Shown: one piece after another, positions 35,086 through 44,237 of the stretch
Layout: each line of letters begins with the position of its first letter
Position numbering within the stretch: the first letter of the stretch is position 1
NCBI RefSeq assembly: GCF_041949975.1
Contig: NZ_JBHFQG010000014.1
Location: forward strand, 25,404 to 89,403
DNA from: Alteribacillus sp041949975
GTDB lineage: Bacteria; Bacillota; Bacilli; Bacillales; Marinococcaceae
Direction: 5' to 3'
DNA: 64,000 nucleotides
Notes under the pieces: model-generated
What the model saw: only the letters and a program-made list of their open reading frames with translations
Told to the model about the DNA's origin: nothing
Databases searched by the model: none
Made by a program: the position numbers and the translations under genes

Positions 35086-36849
35086 ATGATAGCAGAAGCG
35101 GAAAAACATTTGAAAGAATACTTTGGATATGACCGATTTCGTCCTGGACAAAAAAAAATTATAGAAAAAGTTACCGAACAGCAGCGCGTTTTAGGTGTGA
35201 TGCCAACAGGAGGTGGAAAGTCGATATGTTATCAAATTCCGTCTCTTTTGTTAGATGGATTAACGGTAGTTATTTCCCCTCTGATTTCTTTAATGAAAGA
35301 TCAGGTTGATGAGGTCAACGAGGCCGGGATTTCTGCAACTTACATAAATAGTTCTTTAACTTATAAAGAAACAGAGCAATGCATGAATGAACTGCAGAAC
35401 GGAAAGTACCGCTTACTTTATTTAGCACCGGAAAGGTTAGAACATCAAGCTTTTTTAAACCAAATAAAAAAAGTTCCTATCTCTCTTATCGCAATTGATG
35501 AAGCACACTGTCTTTCTCAATGGGGACACGATTTTCGTCCAAGTTATCTCACTATACCGCGTTTTTTAGAGTTTGCCGGTAGGCACATTTCGGTGCTTGC
35601 TCTTACAGCTACAGCAACTCCACAGGTTTCATCAGATATCAATAGAGCTCTTTCTATACCTGAGAACAATATTATTCATACCGGTTTCAAAAGAGAGAAT
35701 TTAATCTTATCTGTTATAAAAGGGCAGGATCGTGACAGTTACCTCATCGATTACATCAAAAAACACCCTGACCAGTCAGGTATTGTTTACGCAGCAACAA
35801 GAAAAGAAGTAGAACGGCTTCACCATAAGTTAGAAAACGAAAATATAAAAGCAGAAAAATACCATGGAGGAATGACTGCAGCGCAAAGAGAAGCCGGCCA
35901 GGAACGCTTCGTTTATGACGAGTCCAGTGTGATGGTGGCAACCACAGCTTTTGGAATGGGAATTAACAAATCAAACGTCCGCTATGTGCTGCATGCACAG
36001 ATGCCAAGAAATATTGAAGCTTATTACCAGGAGGCTGGAAGGGCTGGTAGAGATGGAGCAGCCAGTGACTGCATTTTGTTGTTTTCACCAAAAGACATTC
36101 ATACTCATCAATATTTAATTGAGCAATCTCGCTTAGAAGAATCTCGTAAAGAAATGGAATTCAATAAATTAAGACAAATGGTCAACTACTGTCACACCGA
36201 AGATTGCCTGCAAAACTATATTTTGAGTTATTTTGGAGAAAAACCGCAGGAGAGTTGCGGGAAGTGTCTTCATTGCACCGATAATCGTTCATTAAAAGAT
36301 GTAACGACTGAAGCTCAAATGGTTTTTTCCTGTGTGAAACGAATGAGGGAAAGATATGGAAAAACAATGGTAGCTCAAGTTCTAACCGGTTCATCCAATC
36401 AAAAGCTCCGTCAACTAAAATTGCACACCTTATCAACATATGGTTTATTAAAAAATCAATCACAAAAAGACGTAAATGAGTTTATTGATTTTTTAATTGC
36501 TCATCAATATCTTCAGTTAATGGAAGGAGCTTATCCAATTCTTAAGCTGACACAGCGTTCACTAGATGTCCTTAAAGGAAACCAAAAAGTTATGAAAAAA
36601 GAAACGTTAAGTGCGCAGCACGTCTCTAAAGAAGATCCATTATTCGAGGAAATGAGAAAAGAACGAGTGGCTATTGCTAAACAGCAGGGTATAGCACCTT
36701 ATATGGTATTTTCTGATCGTACATTAATGGATATATGCGCCTATCTTCCAGCCGATGAGTCACAAATGCTTCAGATAAAAGGGGTAGGAAAACAAAAACT
36801 AGAATCATATGGGAAAACATTTTTAGAAATAGTGAAGCGTTATAAATAA
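35086..36849 (+). CDS. recQ: ATP-dependent DNA helicase RecQ
   Basis: A 587-residue 3'-5' helicase for repair and recombination. Motif 0 region FRPGQKKII, Walker A MPTGGGKSICYQ (near residue 40), DEAH box AIDEAHCLSQWGHDFRP, motif III LTATATP, and motif VI QEAGRAGRDG are present. A zinc-binding Cys set lies near residues 370-400 (CHTEDC, CGKCLHC), then the RQC part and a C-terminal HRDC domain (ICAYLPADESQMLQIKGVG). AGGAGG precedes the ATG. B. subtilis has RecQ and RecS; the HRDC domain and length fit RecQ. Confidence 0.95.
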   Translation: MIAEAEKHLKEYFGYDRFRPGQKKIIEKVTEQQRVLGVMPTGGGKSICYQIPSLLLDGLTVVISPLISLMKDQVDEVNEAGISATYINSSLTYKETEQCMNELQNGKYRLLYLAPERLEHQAFLNQIKKVPISLIAIDEAHCLSQWGHDFRPSYLTIPRFLEFAGRHISVLALTATATPQVSSDINRALSIPENNIIHTGFKRENLILSVIKGQDRDSYLIDYIKKHPDQSGIVYAATRKEVERLHHKLENENIKAEKYHGGMTAAQREAGQERFVYDESSVMVATTAFGMGINKSNVRYVLHAQMPRNIEAYYQEAGRAGRDGAASDCILLFSPKDIHTHQYLIEQSRLEESRKEMEFNKLRQMVNYCHTEDCLQNYILSYFGEKPQESCGKCLHCTDNRSLKDVTTEAQMVFSCVKRMRERYGKTMVAQVLTGSSNQKLRQLKLHTLSTYGLLKNQSQKDVNEFIDFLIAHQYLQLMEGAYPILKLTQRSLDVLKGNQKVMKKETLSAQHVSKEDPLFEEMRKERVAIAKQQGIAPYMVFSDRTLMDICAYLPADESQMLQIKGVGKQKLESYGKTFLEIVKRYK

Positions 36850-36890
36850 AGAAATTACGTTAAAGATTGTTGCAAAAAGGCGGGGTGTTC

Positions 36891-37521
36891 TTATTCGATA
36901 GTGCTTTCTGTATGGATAACGCGAAAACCTCTTTTTTCTATATCTTTTTGAATATGAGAAAAAGCTTGAGGTGTAATCTCTTTTGGTAAGGTAACAATCA
37001 CTCTTCGTAAAAATTGTGTATGTGAATCTAGCGTAAGCAGACTGCGGATGCTGCAATATTTGTTGATGCATTCTATCAATCTTTTTAAAGCACCGTTATA
37101 GTCATGGGAGGTAATAATAAGGGTATATTCTCCCTTGCTCGGTGCCCCATGAATCAGCTAACAAATTCATAATATTTGCATGGGTCAGTATACCAGCAAA
37201 ATGGTTATTTTTATCTTTTACGACAAGATAGGGCAGACGTTGAATTTTAAAGAACGCTTTGTGAAATGGAAGTGTAGAGAGTTAGTACTTCTGTTTCATC
37301 TCTAATAAAATCAAGAATAGGATCTTTGTTTGTATGTGTTCCTTCTGTTAAAGCTTCATAAAGATCAGATTTATACACATTTCCTACAAACGAATTGTTT
37401 TAATAACTGGTAAACATCGATAACCAGACACTTTAAATATTTTTAATGCTTCCATGATAGTGTAGTGAACGTCTAATGTGACTACTTTATCAGTGGGCAA
37501 AAGAAAGTTTTTCACCTGCAT
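36891..37521 (-). pseudogene. CBS-domain (AcuB-like) protein, frameshifted
   Basis: Starts MQVKNFLLPTDKVVTLDVHY and TIMEALKIFKVSGYRCLPVI, a first CBS motif. After frame changes near 37395 and 37275 come a second CBS-like stretch (YLVVKDKNNHFAGILTHANI) and finally, after another change, HTQFLRRVIVTLPKEITPQA, an ACT-like tail. CBS pairs bind adenine nucleotides. GGAGTGG precedes the ATG at 37521. At least three indels break it. Confidence 0.7.
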
Positions 37522-37706
37522 ACCATCTACCACTCCTGTTTTCTTTTCATTATGTTTAAATGCGTCTTTTTTTAACCTTTTCATTATATGAATCAAGATA
37601 ATTATTATGACGGTTTTTGTTTTTTAATCCTAGGAAAATTGAACTTATGTTTAAGGAAAAATGGTAAAATTAAGAATGATATATTGAAGCGGGAGGAAAT
37701 TCAAAT

Positions 37707-37826
37707 ATGTTAGTGAGGTGGGGATACAAGAGAATCGGTATCACAAACATGGGAAGGATCAAATCAGAAGAATTTATAGTAATACTGGAAGAACAATCTT
37801 TTCAGAAAAGCCTAAGAAGAGTATGA
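37707..37826 (+). CDS. Possible small protein of 39 residues
   Basis: ATG at 37707, after GGGAGG (37691-37696), opens a 39-residue basic frame starting MLVRWGYKRIGITNMGRIKS and ending FQKSLRRV. The spacing is a little long. No family is recognised. It may be a chance frame. A hairpin lies at 37994-38022, about 170 bp downstream. Confidence 0.3.
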   Translation: MLVRWGYKRIGITNMGRIKSEEFIVILEEQSFQKSLRRV

Positions 37827-37993
37827 TGTTTAATATAAGGAAGGGTTGTAAATTCAGCGCTTCATGTTTTTCGGTTTATTATAGCAGGCAGACTTTTTTT
37901 GCAGCATTTAGCTTAATGATTTTTCAATCGATTGAATTGCGCAAGCTTTTATAAGTTATTCAGAAATCTTTTATAAAAATGAATCGTAAAACG

Positions 37994-38022
37994 GACCCGC
38001 CAGGATATGGGGGTCTCTTTTT
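37994..38022 (+). terminator. Hairpin with T tract
   Basis: GACCC (37994-37998) pairs with GGGTC (38011-38015) with a possible extension, followed by TCTTTTTC. Confidence 0.45.
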
Positions 38023-38045
38023 CACTGTTAAGAAAAGTATAAAAC

Positions 38046-38168
38046 TTTTATTCGTAAAAAGTATAAGCAAAACTACGGTTTTCTACGTGCAGGATTTACT
38101 AATGCCACCATTGCCACAGAGCTAGCCATCTTTCGGCGGTTTCCGTTAAAGCCGAGTTTTACTAATGT
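38046..38168. repeat. Dispersed intergenic repeat, family B copy 2 (without the inner module)
   Basis: Starts AAAGTATAAGCAAAACTACG and ends AAAGCCGAGTTTTACTAATG. The AAAACTACGG start and CCGAGTTTT end are near-inverted repeats. Confidence 0.75.
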
Positions 38169-38177
38169 TCTCTGAAA

Positions 38178-38207
38178 CTAAAAAGAACTCTCCGCAGAGA
38201 GTTCTTT
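38178..38207 (-). terminator. Terminator of the cold-shock gene
   Basis: AAAGAACTCT pairs with AGAGTTCTTT; on the minus strand it ends in a T tract. Confidence 0.85.
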
Positions 38208-38223
38208 GGTTATTGGTTTAACA

Positions 38224-38424
38224 TTACTGTTTAGTTACGTTTGCAGCTTGTGGGCCACGGTCGCCTTCAACGATCTCGAAGTTAACTTGCTGGCCTTCTT
38301 CTAGTGTTTTGAATCCTTCTTCTTGAATTGCAGAGAAGTGAACAAATACATCGTCTGCTCCTTCACGCTCAATAAATCCAAAGCCTTTTTCTGCATTAAA
38401 CCATTTAACTGTTCCTTGTTCCAT
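38224..38424 (-). CDS. Cold-shock protein (CspB/CspD-like)
   Basis: A 66-residue nucleic-acid chaperone with both RNA-binding motifs, KGFGFIE and VFVHFSAI, in the usual frame MEQGTVKWFNAEKGFGFIER. It keeps mRNA single-stranded in the cold. AGGAGG precedes the ATG. A roughly 100-bp AT-rich leader lies upstream, as expected for a cold-responsive transcript. The paralogue (B, C or D) cannot be decided. Confidence 0.95.
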   Translation of the reverse strand: MEQGTVKWFNAEKGFGFIEREGADDVFVHFSAIQEEGFKTLEEGQQVNFEIVEGDRGPQAANVTKQ

Positions 38425-38750
38425 GTGATCCTCCTGTGTGCGACTTCCGCACGAAATAAATTACTTATCTTGCTAAACACTATGATCATGTGAATCATGA
38501 TCCTAGGTTACAAAATAGCAATTACATCTTATCATGTTCCAAAAATGATTGCAACTTTTATAGAGATAAAAATTTGTTTTTTATTGGGAAATTTTTATTG
38601 GCTGCTAAAGAGCAGTGTAACGAGGTTTTAAACAAAATTAACGTATAAGTAGATAATATAAGGTTTATTACTAAGATAATTGGAGGAATACCATTATTAT
38701 ACATCGATATAATTAGATTAAAAATTTTATTGAAAAGGCAAGGTGAAAAA

Positions 38751-39167
38751 ATGGAACCAATGTTTACCTCGTATGCTTCTGCAAAAGGCGGAAGAGAAGG
38801 ACATGTAAAATCAGATGACGGGCTGATTGATTTAAATCTCGTCATGCCGGGTATGAATTCTTCAGAAAAAGGAACGAACCCAGAACAATTATTTGCAGCA
38901 GGATATGCAGCTTGTTTTGACGGCGCATTGAATCTAGTAGCGAAAAATCAAAATAAAGACATTGATTCTAAGGTAAATGGAGCAGTAAGCTTATTAAAAG
39001 ATCAAGAAGATGATGGGTTTAAAATTGCTGTAGAGTTAGAAGCAGAAGTCAATGGAGTGACTCAAGAAGAGGCAGAAGAGCTGACAACAGCTGCTCACCA
39101 GTTTTGTCCCTACTCTAAAGCTACACGTGGAAACATTGAAGTAACTATTAATACAAAAACAAAATAA
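38751..39167 (+). CDS. ohr: Organic hydroperoxide resistance protein (Ohr/OsmC family)
   Basis: A 138-residue thiol peroxidase that reduces organic hydroperoxides. The two redox cysteines are in GYAACFDGAL near residue 60 and HQFCPYSKAT near residue 124. The Ohr N-terminus MEPMFTSYASAKGGREGHV is typical. AAGGTG precedes the ATG at 38751. No ohrR (MarR) gene is adjacent, unlike the B. subtilis locus. Confidence 0.93.
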   Translation: MEPMFTSYASAKGGREGHVKSDDGLIDLNLVMPGMNSSEKGTNPEQLFAAGYAACFDGALNLVAKNQNKDIDSKVNGAVSLLKDQEDDGFKIAVELEAEVNGVTQEEAEELTTAAHQFCPYSKATRGNIEVTINTKTK

Positions 39168-39171
39168 AGAA

Positions 39172-39216
39172 AAGGGGGTTGTCTCGGAAGTAAGGGACAG
39201 CCCTTGTTACTTTTAC
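39172..39216 (+). terminator. Terminator of ohr
   Basis: AAGGGGGTTGTC pairs with GACAGCCCTTG with wobbles, followed by TTACTTTTA. Confidence 0.55.
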
Positions 39217-39254
39217 CGCCCTATCTTTTTTTATAGCATTTGCAGGACTATTAT

Positions 39255-39580
39255 ATCCTGTCCCTCTTTCGCCAAGCAAGGATCTTGAAACCCGATACAT
39301 GAAAAAGAAAGATGAAGCGGTAACCAAGAAAGGCTCTTGGAACCCGTAGTAAGAGAGAGCCAGGAGGAACGGTAGTCAAGGAGAGGATTTGAAGACCAGA
39401 TCAGGAGAAAGCGAGTCGAAACGGTAACTAAGCGTGGATTTTGAAGTTCAGCCCTGCTCGAAGAAGATTCCCCTCGAGCACCGCTGCCAACTTTCTGAAT
39501 AAGCGCAATAACACCGTCTATACAGAAAAAGGAGAAGCAAATCAGCCGGTCATCATTTATTTTCACGACCGGCTGTTTAC
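39255..39580. repeat. Dispersed long repeat, family C copy 1, with internal ~52-bp units and a terminal hairpin
   Basis: Three or four imperfect units begin GGTAACCAAG or a variant and include CTTGGAACCCG-like text, at about 39328, 39373 and 39421. After them come CCTCGAGCACCGC and GAATAAGCGCAATAACACCG. The element closes with a hairpin CAGCCGGTC...GACCGGCTG (39543-39575). Copy 2 is at 54056-54345. The hairpin also serves as a terminator candidate for the 40796 gene. Confidence 0.75.
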
Positions 39581-39608
39581 CATGCAGGGGCGTTTAAAAC
39601 ATCTTCTT

Positions 39609-40796
39609 TTAATCTCCTAATTTTTTCTTTAATGGGTAAAATGTTAAACTTTGAATTAAAAGAGAAAGCATAATCATCATAAATGCCCATGACAGCAATC
39701 CATTATCTTGTCCTCCGGATTGGTCTGTTATCCCTAATAATAAGGCCAAAGACATTGTTCCTTTAATTCCGCCCCATGTTAACAGCAAAATGTCTCCATT
39801 CGTGTAATTTCGTCTCCATCGAGGTATAATTTTTATAATGGGAAAGAGAATTCCTGCCCGTACAATAATTGATAATACAAATCCAATGACGGTGAAAAGA
39901 AGGCCGTCTGACGTCACAAAATCTAAGCTTTCGATTCCAATCATTATAAAAATAACTGATAATAATACAGGTTCAATTGTACCCCAAAAGCTTTTTAAAT
40001 CTCTGCGTAATTCTTTTTCTTTTTTATTGCCTGATAGCTCTTTTGACAAAAGGAGGCCGCTGATAACAGTTGCTAGTACTCCCGATACTCCTAACGCTTC
40101 CCCTATATAAAAGCTTCCATAGGCAAGCAGTAGGCTGAGCCAGACTTGATAAGCATGATAGTCAACCCGGTGTATCCCTTTTGAAACACTCCAGCCTATA
40201 ACAAATCCTGCCAGTATTCCGCCCGCAGCGGTATAAATAAATTCCCAGGTAAATAAACTAAAATGAAGAGATTTTTCACCGAAATAATAACCGGTAAACA
40301 GACTAAAAATGACGATACTTGTACCGTCATTTATTAATGATTCGCCCTCCACCGCTTCAGCAAGATGATGTTTGTCTTCACTCTTATTTAGTATGGAAAC
40401 TACTGTAACAGGGTCAGTAGGTATTAATAATGAAGCAATTACCATAGCCCCTGCAAGAGATATACCTACAAGAGGCTGGCCGGCAAAATATAACGCGAAG
40501 CCAAGAAAAATAGCGGAAAGAAAAATACCGACAGTACCAAGCGTTGTGATTAATCCAACTTTTTTTCTTAATTGATCAAGAGGAAATTGGTAAGCCGATA
40601 TAAATAATAAAGCAGGCAATATCCAATCAAAAATAAATGATCTTGTCAGTTCAATATTAGAAAAAAAGGGAAAGAAAGTTAAGATTATTCCTGTAACGAT
40701 TAATATGATAGGTGCAGGGAACTTTTTTTGATCTTTATCAAGAGAAAAAACGAAAAATCCAATCACAGCAATTAACAACAATTTGTTCGGGTCCAT
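39609..40796 (-). CDS. CPA1-family cation/proton antiporter
   Basis: A 395-residue membrane protein with about twelve helices. It carries the CPA1 motifs IPTDPVTVVSIL near residue 125 and EGESLINDGTSIVIF near residue 150, the ion-binding Asp regions. The family exchanges Na+ or K+ for H+. No C-terminal regulatory domain follows. GGGTGG precedes the ATG at 40796; an in-frame GTG three codons upstream lacks a spaced site. It fits a salt- or alkali-adapted cell together with the antiporter at 57693. Confidence 0.87.
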   Translation of the reverse strand: MDPNKLLLIAVIGFFVFSLDKDQKKFPAPIILIVTGIILTFFPFFSNIELTRSFIFDWILPALLFISAYQFPLDQLRKKVGLITTLGTVGIFLSAIFLGFALYFAGQPLVGISLAGAMVIASLLIPTDPVTVVSILNKSEDKHHLAEAVEGESLINDGTSIVIFSLFTGYYFGEKSLHFSLFTWEFIYTAAGGILAGFVIGWSVSKGIHRVDYHAYQVWLSLLLAYGSFYIGEALGVSGVLATVISGLLLSKELSGNKKEKELRRDLKSFWGTIEPVLLSVIFIMIGIESLDFVTSDGLLFTVIGFVLSIIVRAGILFPIIKIIPRWRRNYTNGDILLLTWGGIKGTMSLALLLGITDQSGGQDNGLLSWAFMMIMLSLLIQSLTFYPLKKKLGD

Positions 40797-40898
40797 GACT
40801 GCCACCCTTTCTTTTAACTATCTAAATAATATCCTGAATAAAAGGAAATAAAACATCTCTGTATAAGAGAGAAACTACTTTAGAGAAGGTGCTTCCTA

Positions 40899-40941
40899 AA
40901 AAAATAGAGCGGCGTCTGTCCAAAAAGGTCAGACGCCGCTC
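40899..40941 (-). terminator. Terminator of the tricarboxylate transport operon
   Basis: A 12-bp GC-rich stem GAGCGGCGTCTG/CAGACGCCGCTC, followed on the minus strand by TATTTTTTT. Confidence 0.92.
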
Positions 40942-40949
40942 TTAAATTG

Positions 40950-42444
40950 TTATACGGCTTTTTTCCTCTTATTACGATATCCTTGCCAGATAGGAACAGT
41001 AAAGGATAAGAAGGCAGCAATAAGCATGCCAAGTGCAATTGGTTTGCTGATAAAAATACTAAGATCGTTATTAGACATTGTCATCGCTTGTCTAAAGGAT
41101 TCTTCCATCATACCGCCAAGAATAAAGGCTAAAATAAACGGAGCAGCTGGGAATTTAAACATACGCATTAAATAACCAATCACCCCGAAAATTAATAAAA
41201 GATAAAGATCAAATGTGTTAAAGCTAATCGAATACACACCGATCATACTAAACATTATGACAAGTGAGATTAAAAGGGGGGCGAGGGATAGCAAGTATTT
41301 TAGCAATGTACGGAATTAATGGCAGGTTTAAAATTAACAAAAACAAATTTCCGATGTACATACTTACGATAACTCCCCAGAACAGCTGAGGCTGTTCACT
41401 CATCAACAAAGGACCAGGCTGAATATCTAACACTAACAAAGCTCCAAGTAAAACAGCGGTAGTTCCAGAGCCAGGAATACCAAGACTTAATAAAGGAACA
41501 AACGCACCGCTCGTTGCTGCATTATTAGCGGTTTCTGGAGCGGCTACGCCTCGTACGGCTCCTTTTCCAAATTCTTCTGGCTTTTTAGCTAATCTCTTCT
41601 CTGTAATATAGCCTATAAAAGAAGCAATAGTTGCACCCGCTCCTGGAAGAACACCGAGGATAAATCCTAATATGGATTGCCGTCCCATAGGTCTGCTCAT
41701 ATCTTTTATATCGTTTCTTGATAGTTTTAAACTACCAAGAGACTTCTGGTTTTTCGATGTTTTATTGCGATTGATGATTAAAGCACAAACTTCTGCAAGT
41801 GCAAACAATCCAAGAGCAACAACTAAGAAATCAATCCCTTCAAGCAAATTTGGATTATCAAATGTAAAACGAGTAGTTCCTGTTTGGCTGTCAATACCGA
41901 TGGTAACAGCCATAATACCTAGGACAGCAGAGATTAATGCCTTAATCGTTGATCCGTCTGACAAGCTGGAAATGGCAGTTAAGCCGAGCACCATCAACGC
42001 GAAATATTCGGGCGGGCCAAATACAATAGCGACACTTGATAATACAGGGGCAAAAAGCATTAGCAATATAACACTGACTGTTCCTCCGAAAAACGATGCA
42101 ATAGCAGCAATAGCAAGCGCCTTTCCAGCTTCACCCCTTTGAGCCATTGGATAGCCGTCAAAAGAAGTGGCAACTGTTCCGGAAATTCCAGGTGCATTTA
42201 AAAGAATAGAAGAGGTTGAGCCTCCAAACACAGCGCCGTAGTAAACCCCGGCCATTAAAACTAAAGCGACAGTTGGATCCATGTTATAGGTTAATGGAAT
42301 CATGATTGCAATTGCACTAATAGGGCCAAGACCCGGCATCATTCCAATTAACGTACCAGCAAGAACTCCAAGAAATACAAATACAATACCTTCTATACTG
42401 AAAGCTAATTGAACACCGCTTAATATTCCCTCTATAGAACCCAT
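40950..42444 (-). pseudogene. tctA: Tripartite tricarboxylate transporter large membrane subunit, frameshifted in a homopolymer
   Basis: TctA is the roughly 500-residue membrane pump of TctABC citrate-type carriers. The first 390 residues are typical (LAGTLIGMMPGLGPISAIAI, FGGSTSSILLNAPGISGT, GVLPGAGATIASFIGYITEK, PLLSLGIPGSGTTAVLLGA). At a run of six G (41276-41281, CCCCCC on the coding strand) the frame changes. One base fewer would join AKILAIPRP to LLISLVIMFSMIGVYSISF and the normal C-terminus. Either the gene is broken, or the run is a phase-variable switch, or it is a sequencing error. AGGAGG precedes the ATG. Confidence 0.88.
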
Positions 42445-42460
42445 TTGAAATCCTCCTTTT

Positions 42461-42919
42461 CTAAAACGGAATAATTCCTGATGGTAAGCTGATTCCGAGC
42501 AGCATTGTGAAAGTACTGTACAACAGGACAGGAAAAAGTATGGAAACTACTAAATTAATGCTATGTCTGGTATAACCGAGGAAAAATGAACACAAGAATA
42601 TAAATAGAAAAGATACGACAATAAATCCTAAACGTTCTAAGAAGAATATATAAGCAAGAATCATTAGAATAACTCCACCAATTTTGACTAAATCGGCTTT
42701 TGGAATGTGACGCTTTTCTTTTTCCTCTTTTGTTTCTTTATCAGGCGTAAGAAATAAAAAGATACTTAAAATAATGAGACTGAACCCCAGAATTTTAGGC
42801 ATAGTCGAAGCATCGATGGCAGTATTTGCAAAACTTGGAAGCTGGTAGGACATATACAGATAATAGATAGCAAGTAAAATTAAAATGAGGCTGATTTTTC
42901 TGTGTGTTGGCTTCAGCAT
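42461..42919 (-). CDS. tctB: Tripartite tricarboxylate transporter small membrane subunit
   Basis: A 152-residue protein with four hydrophobic helices, typical of TctB, the small partner of TctA (MLKPTHRKISLILILLAIYY, FSLIILSIFLFL, and two C-terminal helices around FLERLGFIVVSFLFIFLC). The start at 42919 has AAAGGAGGT upstream. It lies between tctC and tctA, 16 bp before the latter. Confidence 0.85.
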   Translation of the reverse strand: MLKPTHRKISLILILLAIYYLYMSYQLPSFANTAIDASTMPKILGFSLIILSIFLFLTPDKETKEEKEKRHIPKADLVKIGGVILMILAYIFFLERLGFIVVSFLFIFLCSFFLGYTRHSINLVVSILFPVLLYSTFTMLLGISLPSGIIPF

Positions 42920-42965
42920 GGCACCTAAACCTCCTTTGATCATTTTTTTAAGATGCTTTGGTAGT

Positions 42966-42999
42966 GAAAAGTCGTGACCTAAAGAAGATCACGACCTTT
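42966..42999 (-). terminator. Hairpin between tctC and tctB
   Basis: TCGTGA pairs extend to AAGGTCGTGA/TCACGACTT, followed by TTCACTACC on the minus strand. A partial terminator here would make the binding protein more abundant than the membrane subunits. Confidence 0.6.
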
Positions 43000-43021
43000 A
43001 GAAGGTTATTCTTACTATGAA

Positions 43022-44047
43022 TTACTCTTCTTCCACACTTACTTCATCAAGCAGTTCCTGCATGCTTTCTTTTTCTTCTTCCAAAAAGTCAGCATACTCT
43101 TCGCTGTCCATATACAATTCGTTCCAAGCATATTTCTCACGTGTTTCTTCCCAAAATTCAGATTCATTTAATTCTTGGAATCTTTCTTCATAGTAAGCAA
43201 TTTGATCATCTGTCATTCCTGGAGGTCCGAAGAAACCTCTCCAGTTAACGAATGTTTCGTCAATTCCTTGTTCCACAGCTGTAGGGAAGTCTTCCACTAC
43301 GTTGCCTTCTAAACGTTCTTCCGCTGTAACTCCCAGTACTTTAATTTCACCAGCTCGTACTTGTTCAACGGTTTCTGTTACCCCAGTAGAGTACACATCT
43401 GCATTTCCGTTTAATAAGTTGGTCATCGTGCTTCCGTCTTGGGCTGAAACATATTTAACAGAGTTTGGATCGACGCCGGCTTCTTTTGCAATTTTCACGA
43501 ATTGAATATGATCCATGCTTCCTGGTGAAGATTCACCGATAACAGTAATATCATCAGGACTATCTTTCATGTCTTCAAATAAATCATTTAAATCATCCCA
43601 TGGTGCATCCTCACGTACAGCAAATGCTCCATAATCTGAAATCATGTTCGCAATTGGAGTGAAATCTTCATGACCGTATTCTGATTGACCATTTAAAGGA
43701 ATTAATAGTAACGGCGGTGAGGCAACAAAAAGATGATGAGGATTTTCAGCCTTTCCAGCAATATAAGACCATCCGACAGCACCTCCGCCGCCTTCTTTAT
43801 TTACAACGCCAATTCCTTGATCGATAATTTCCTGTTCCTCAAAACCTTCTGCTGCCATTCTTGCCGTCGTATCCCATCCGCCTCCTGCTCCGGAAGGGGC
43901 GACAAATTCAAGTGATTGTTCTGGCTCCCAGTTTCCGTCTCTAGAATCACCTTCCGCACTGGACTCTCCAGAATCTTCTCCCCCGCCGCATGCAGCAAGT
44001 GTGATACTGGTGAAAATTGCCAATGTTGGCAGCCAACATTTTTTCAT
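43022..44047 (-). CDS. tctC: Tripartite tricarboxylate transporter substrate-binding lipoprotein
   Basis: A 341-residue lipoprotein (signal ending TLAACGGG) of the TctC/Bug family that captures citrate-like acids outside the cell. The family landmarks LEFVAPSGAGGGWDTTARMA, NKEGGGGAVGWSYIAGKA and VNWRGFFGPPGMTDDQIAYY are present. First gene of the tctCBA operon. A cre-like site and a tandem 9-bp repeat lie upstream. It may still bind substrate even though tctA is broken. Confidence 0.93.
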   Translation of the reverse strand: MKKCWLPTLAIFTSITLAACGGGEDSGESSAEGDSRDGNWEPEQSLEFVAPSGAGGGWDTTARMAAEGFEEQEIIDQGIGVVNKEGGGGAVGWSYIAGKAENPHHLFVASPPLLLIPLNGQSEYGHEDFTPIANMISDYGAFAVREDAPWDDLNDLFEDMKDSPDDITVIGESSPGSMDHIQFVKIAKEAGVDPNSVKYVSAQDGSTMTNLLNGNADVYSTGVTETVEQVRAGEIKVLGVTAEERLEGNVVEDFPTAVEQGIDETFVNWRGFFGPPGMTDDQIAYYEERFQELNESEFWEETREKYAWNELYMDSEEYADFLEEEKESMQELLDEVSVEEE

Positions 44048-44099
44048 GTTGAATTCCCCCTTTTTTGATTATTTTAAGTTTAAAAAAAATAATCCGATC

Positions 44100-44113
44100 T
44101 GTAACCGTTTTCA
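44100..44113. promoter_or_regulatory. cre-like catabolite-response site upstream of tctC
   Basis: TGTAACCGTTTTCA agrees with the CcpA site consensus TGWAANCGNTNWCA at all but one or two positions. It lies about 55 bp upstream of the tctC start. Confidence 0.6.
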
Positions 44114-44144
44114 AAATAACTCATATAAAAAAATTAAACATGTA

Positions 44145-44162
44145 TTTTGTTCATTTTGTTCA
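44145..44162. promoter_or_regulatory. Tandem 9-bp direct repeat upstream of tctC
   Basis: TTTTGTTCA is repeated twice without a gap, about 100 bp upstream of tctC. CitB-family response regulators bind direct repeats in front of carrier genes, so this is a candidate site for the regulator encoded at 44238-44948. Confidence 0.45.
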
Positions 44163-44199
44163 CTAATGGTAATAAATGTATATATAATAAAATAAAAAA

Positions 44200-44228
44200 T
44201 ACCGCCCGTAAGATTTCCTGGGCGGATG
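44200..44228 (-). terminator. Terminator of the two-component regulator unit
   Basis: CCGCCC pairs with GGGCGG around a 12-nt loop, followed on the minus strand by TATTTTTTATTTTATT. Confidence 0.8.
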
Positions 44229-44237
44229 TTTTTCTAT

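Noticed and set aside
39231..39566. 111-residue minus-strand frame in the family C repeat
   Set aside because: It is similar in the other repeat copy only because the DNA is repeated; no ribosome site, and composition is unlike real genes.
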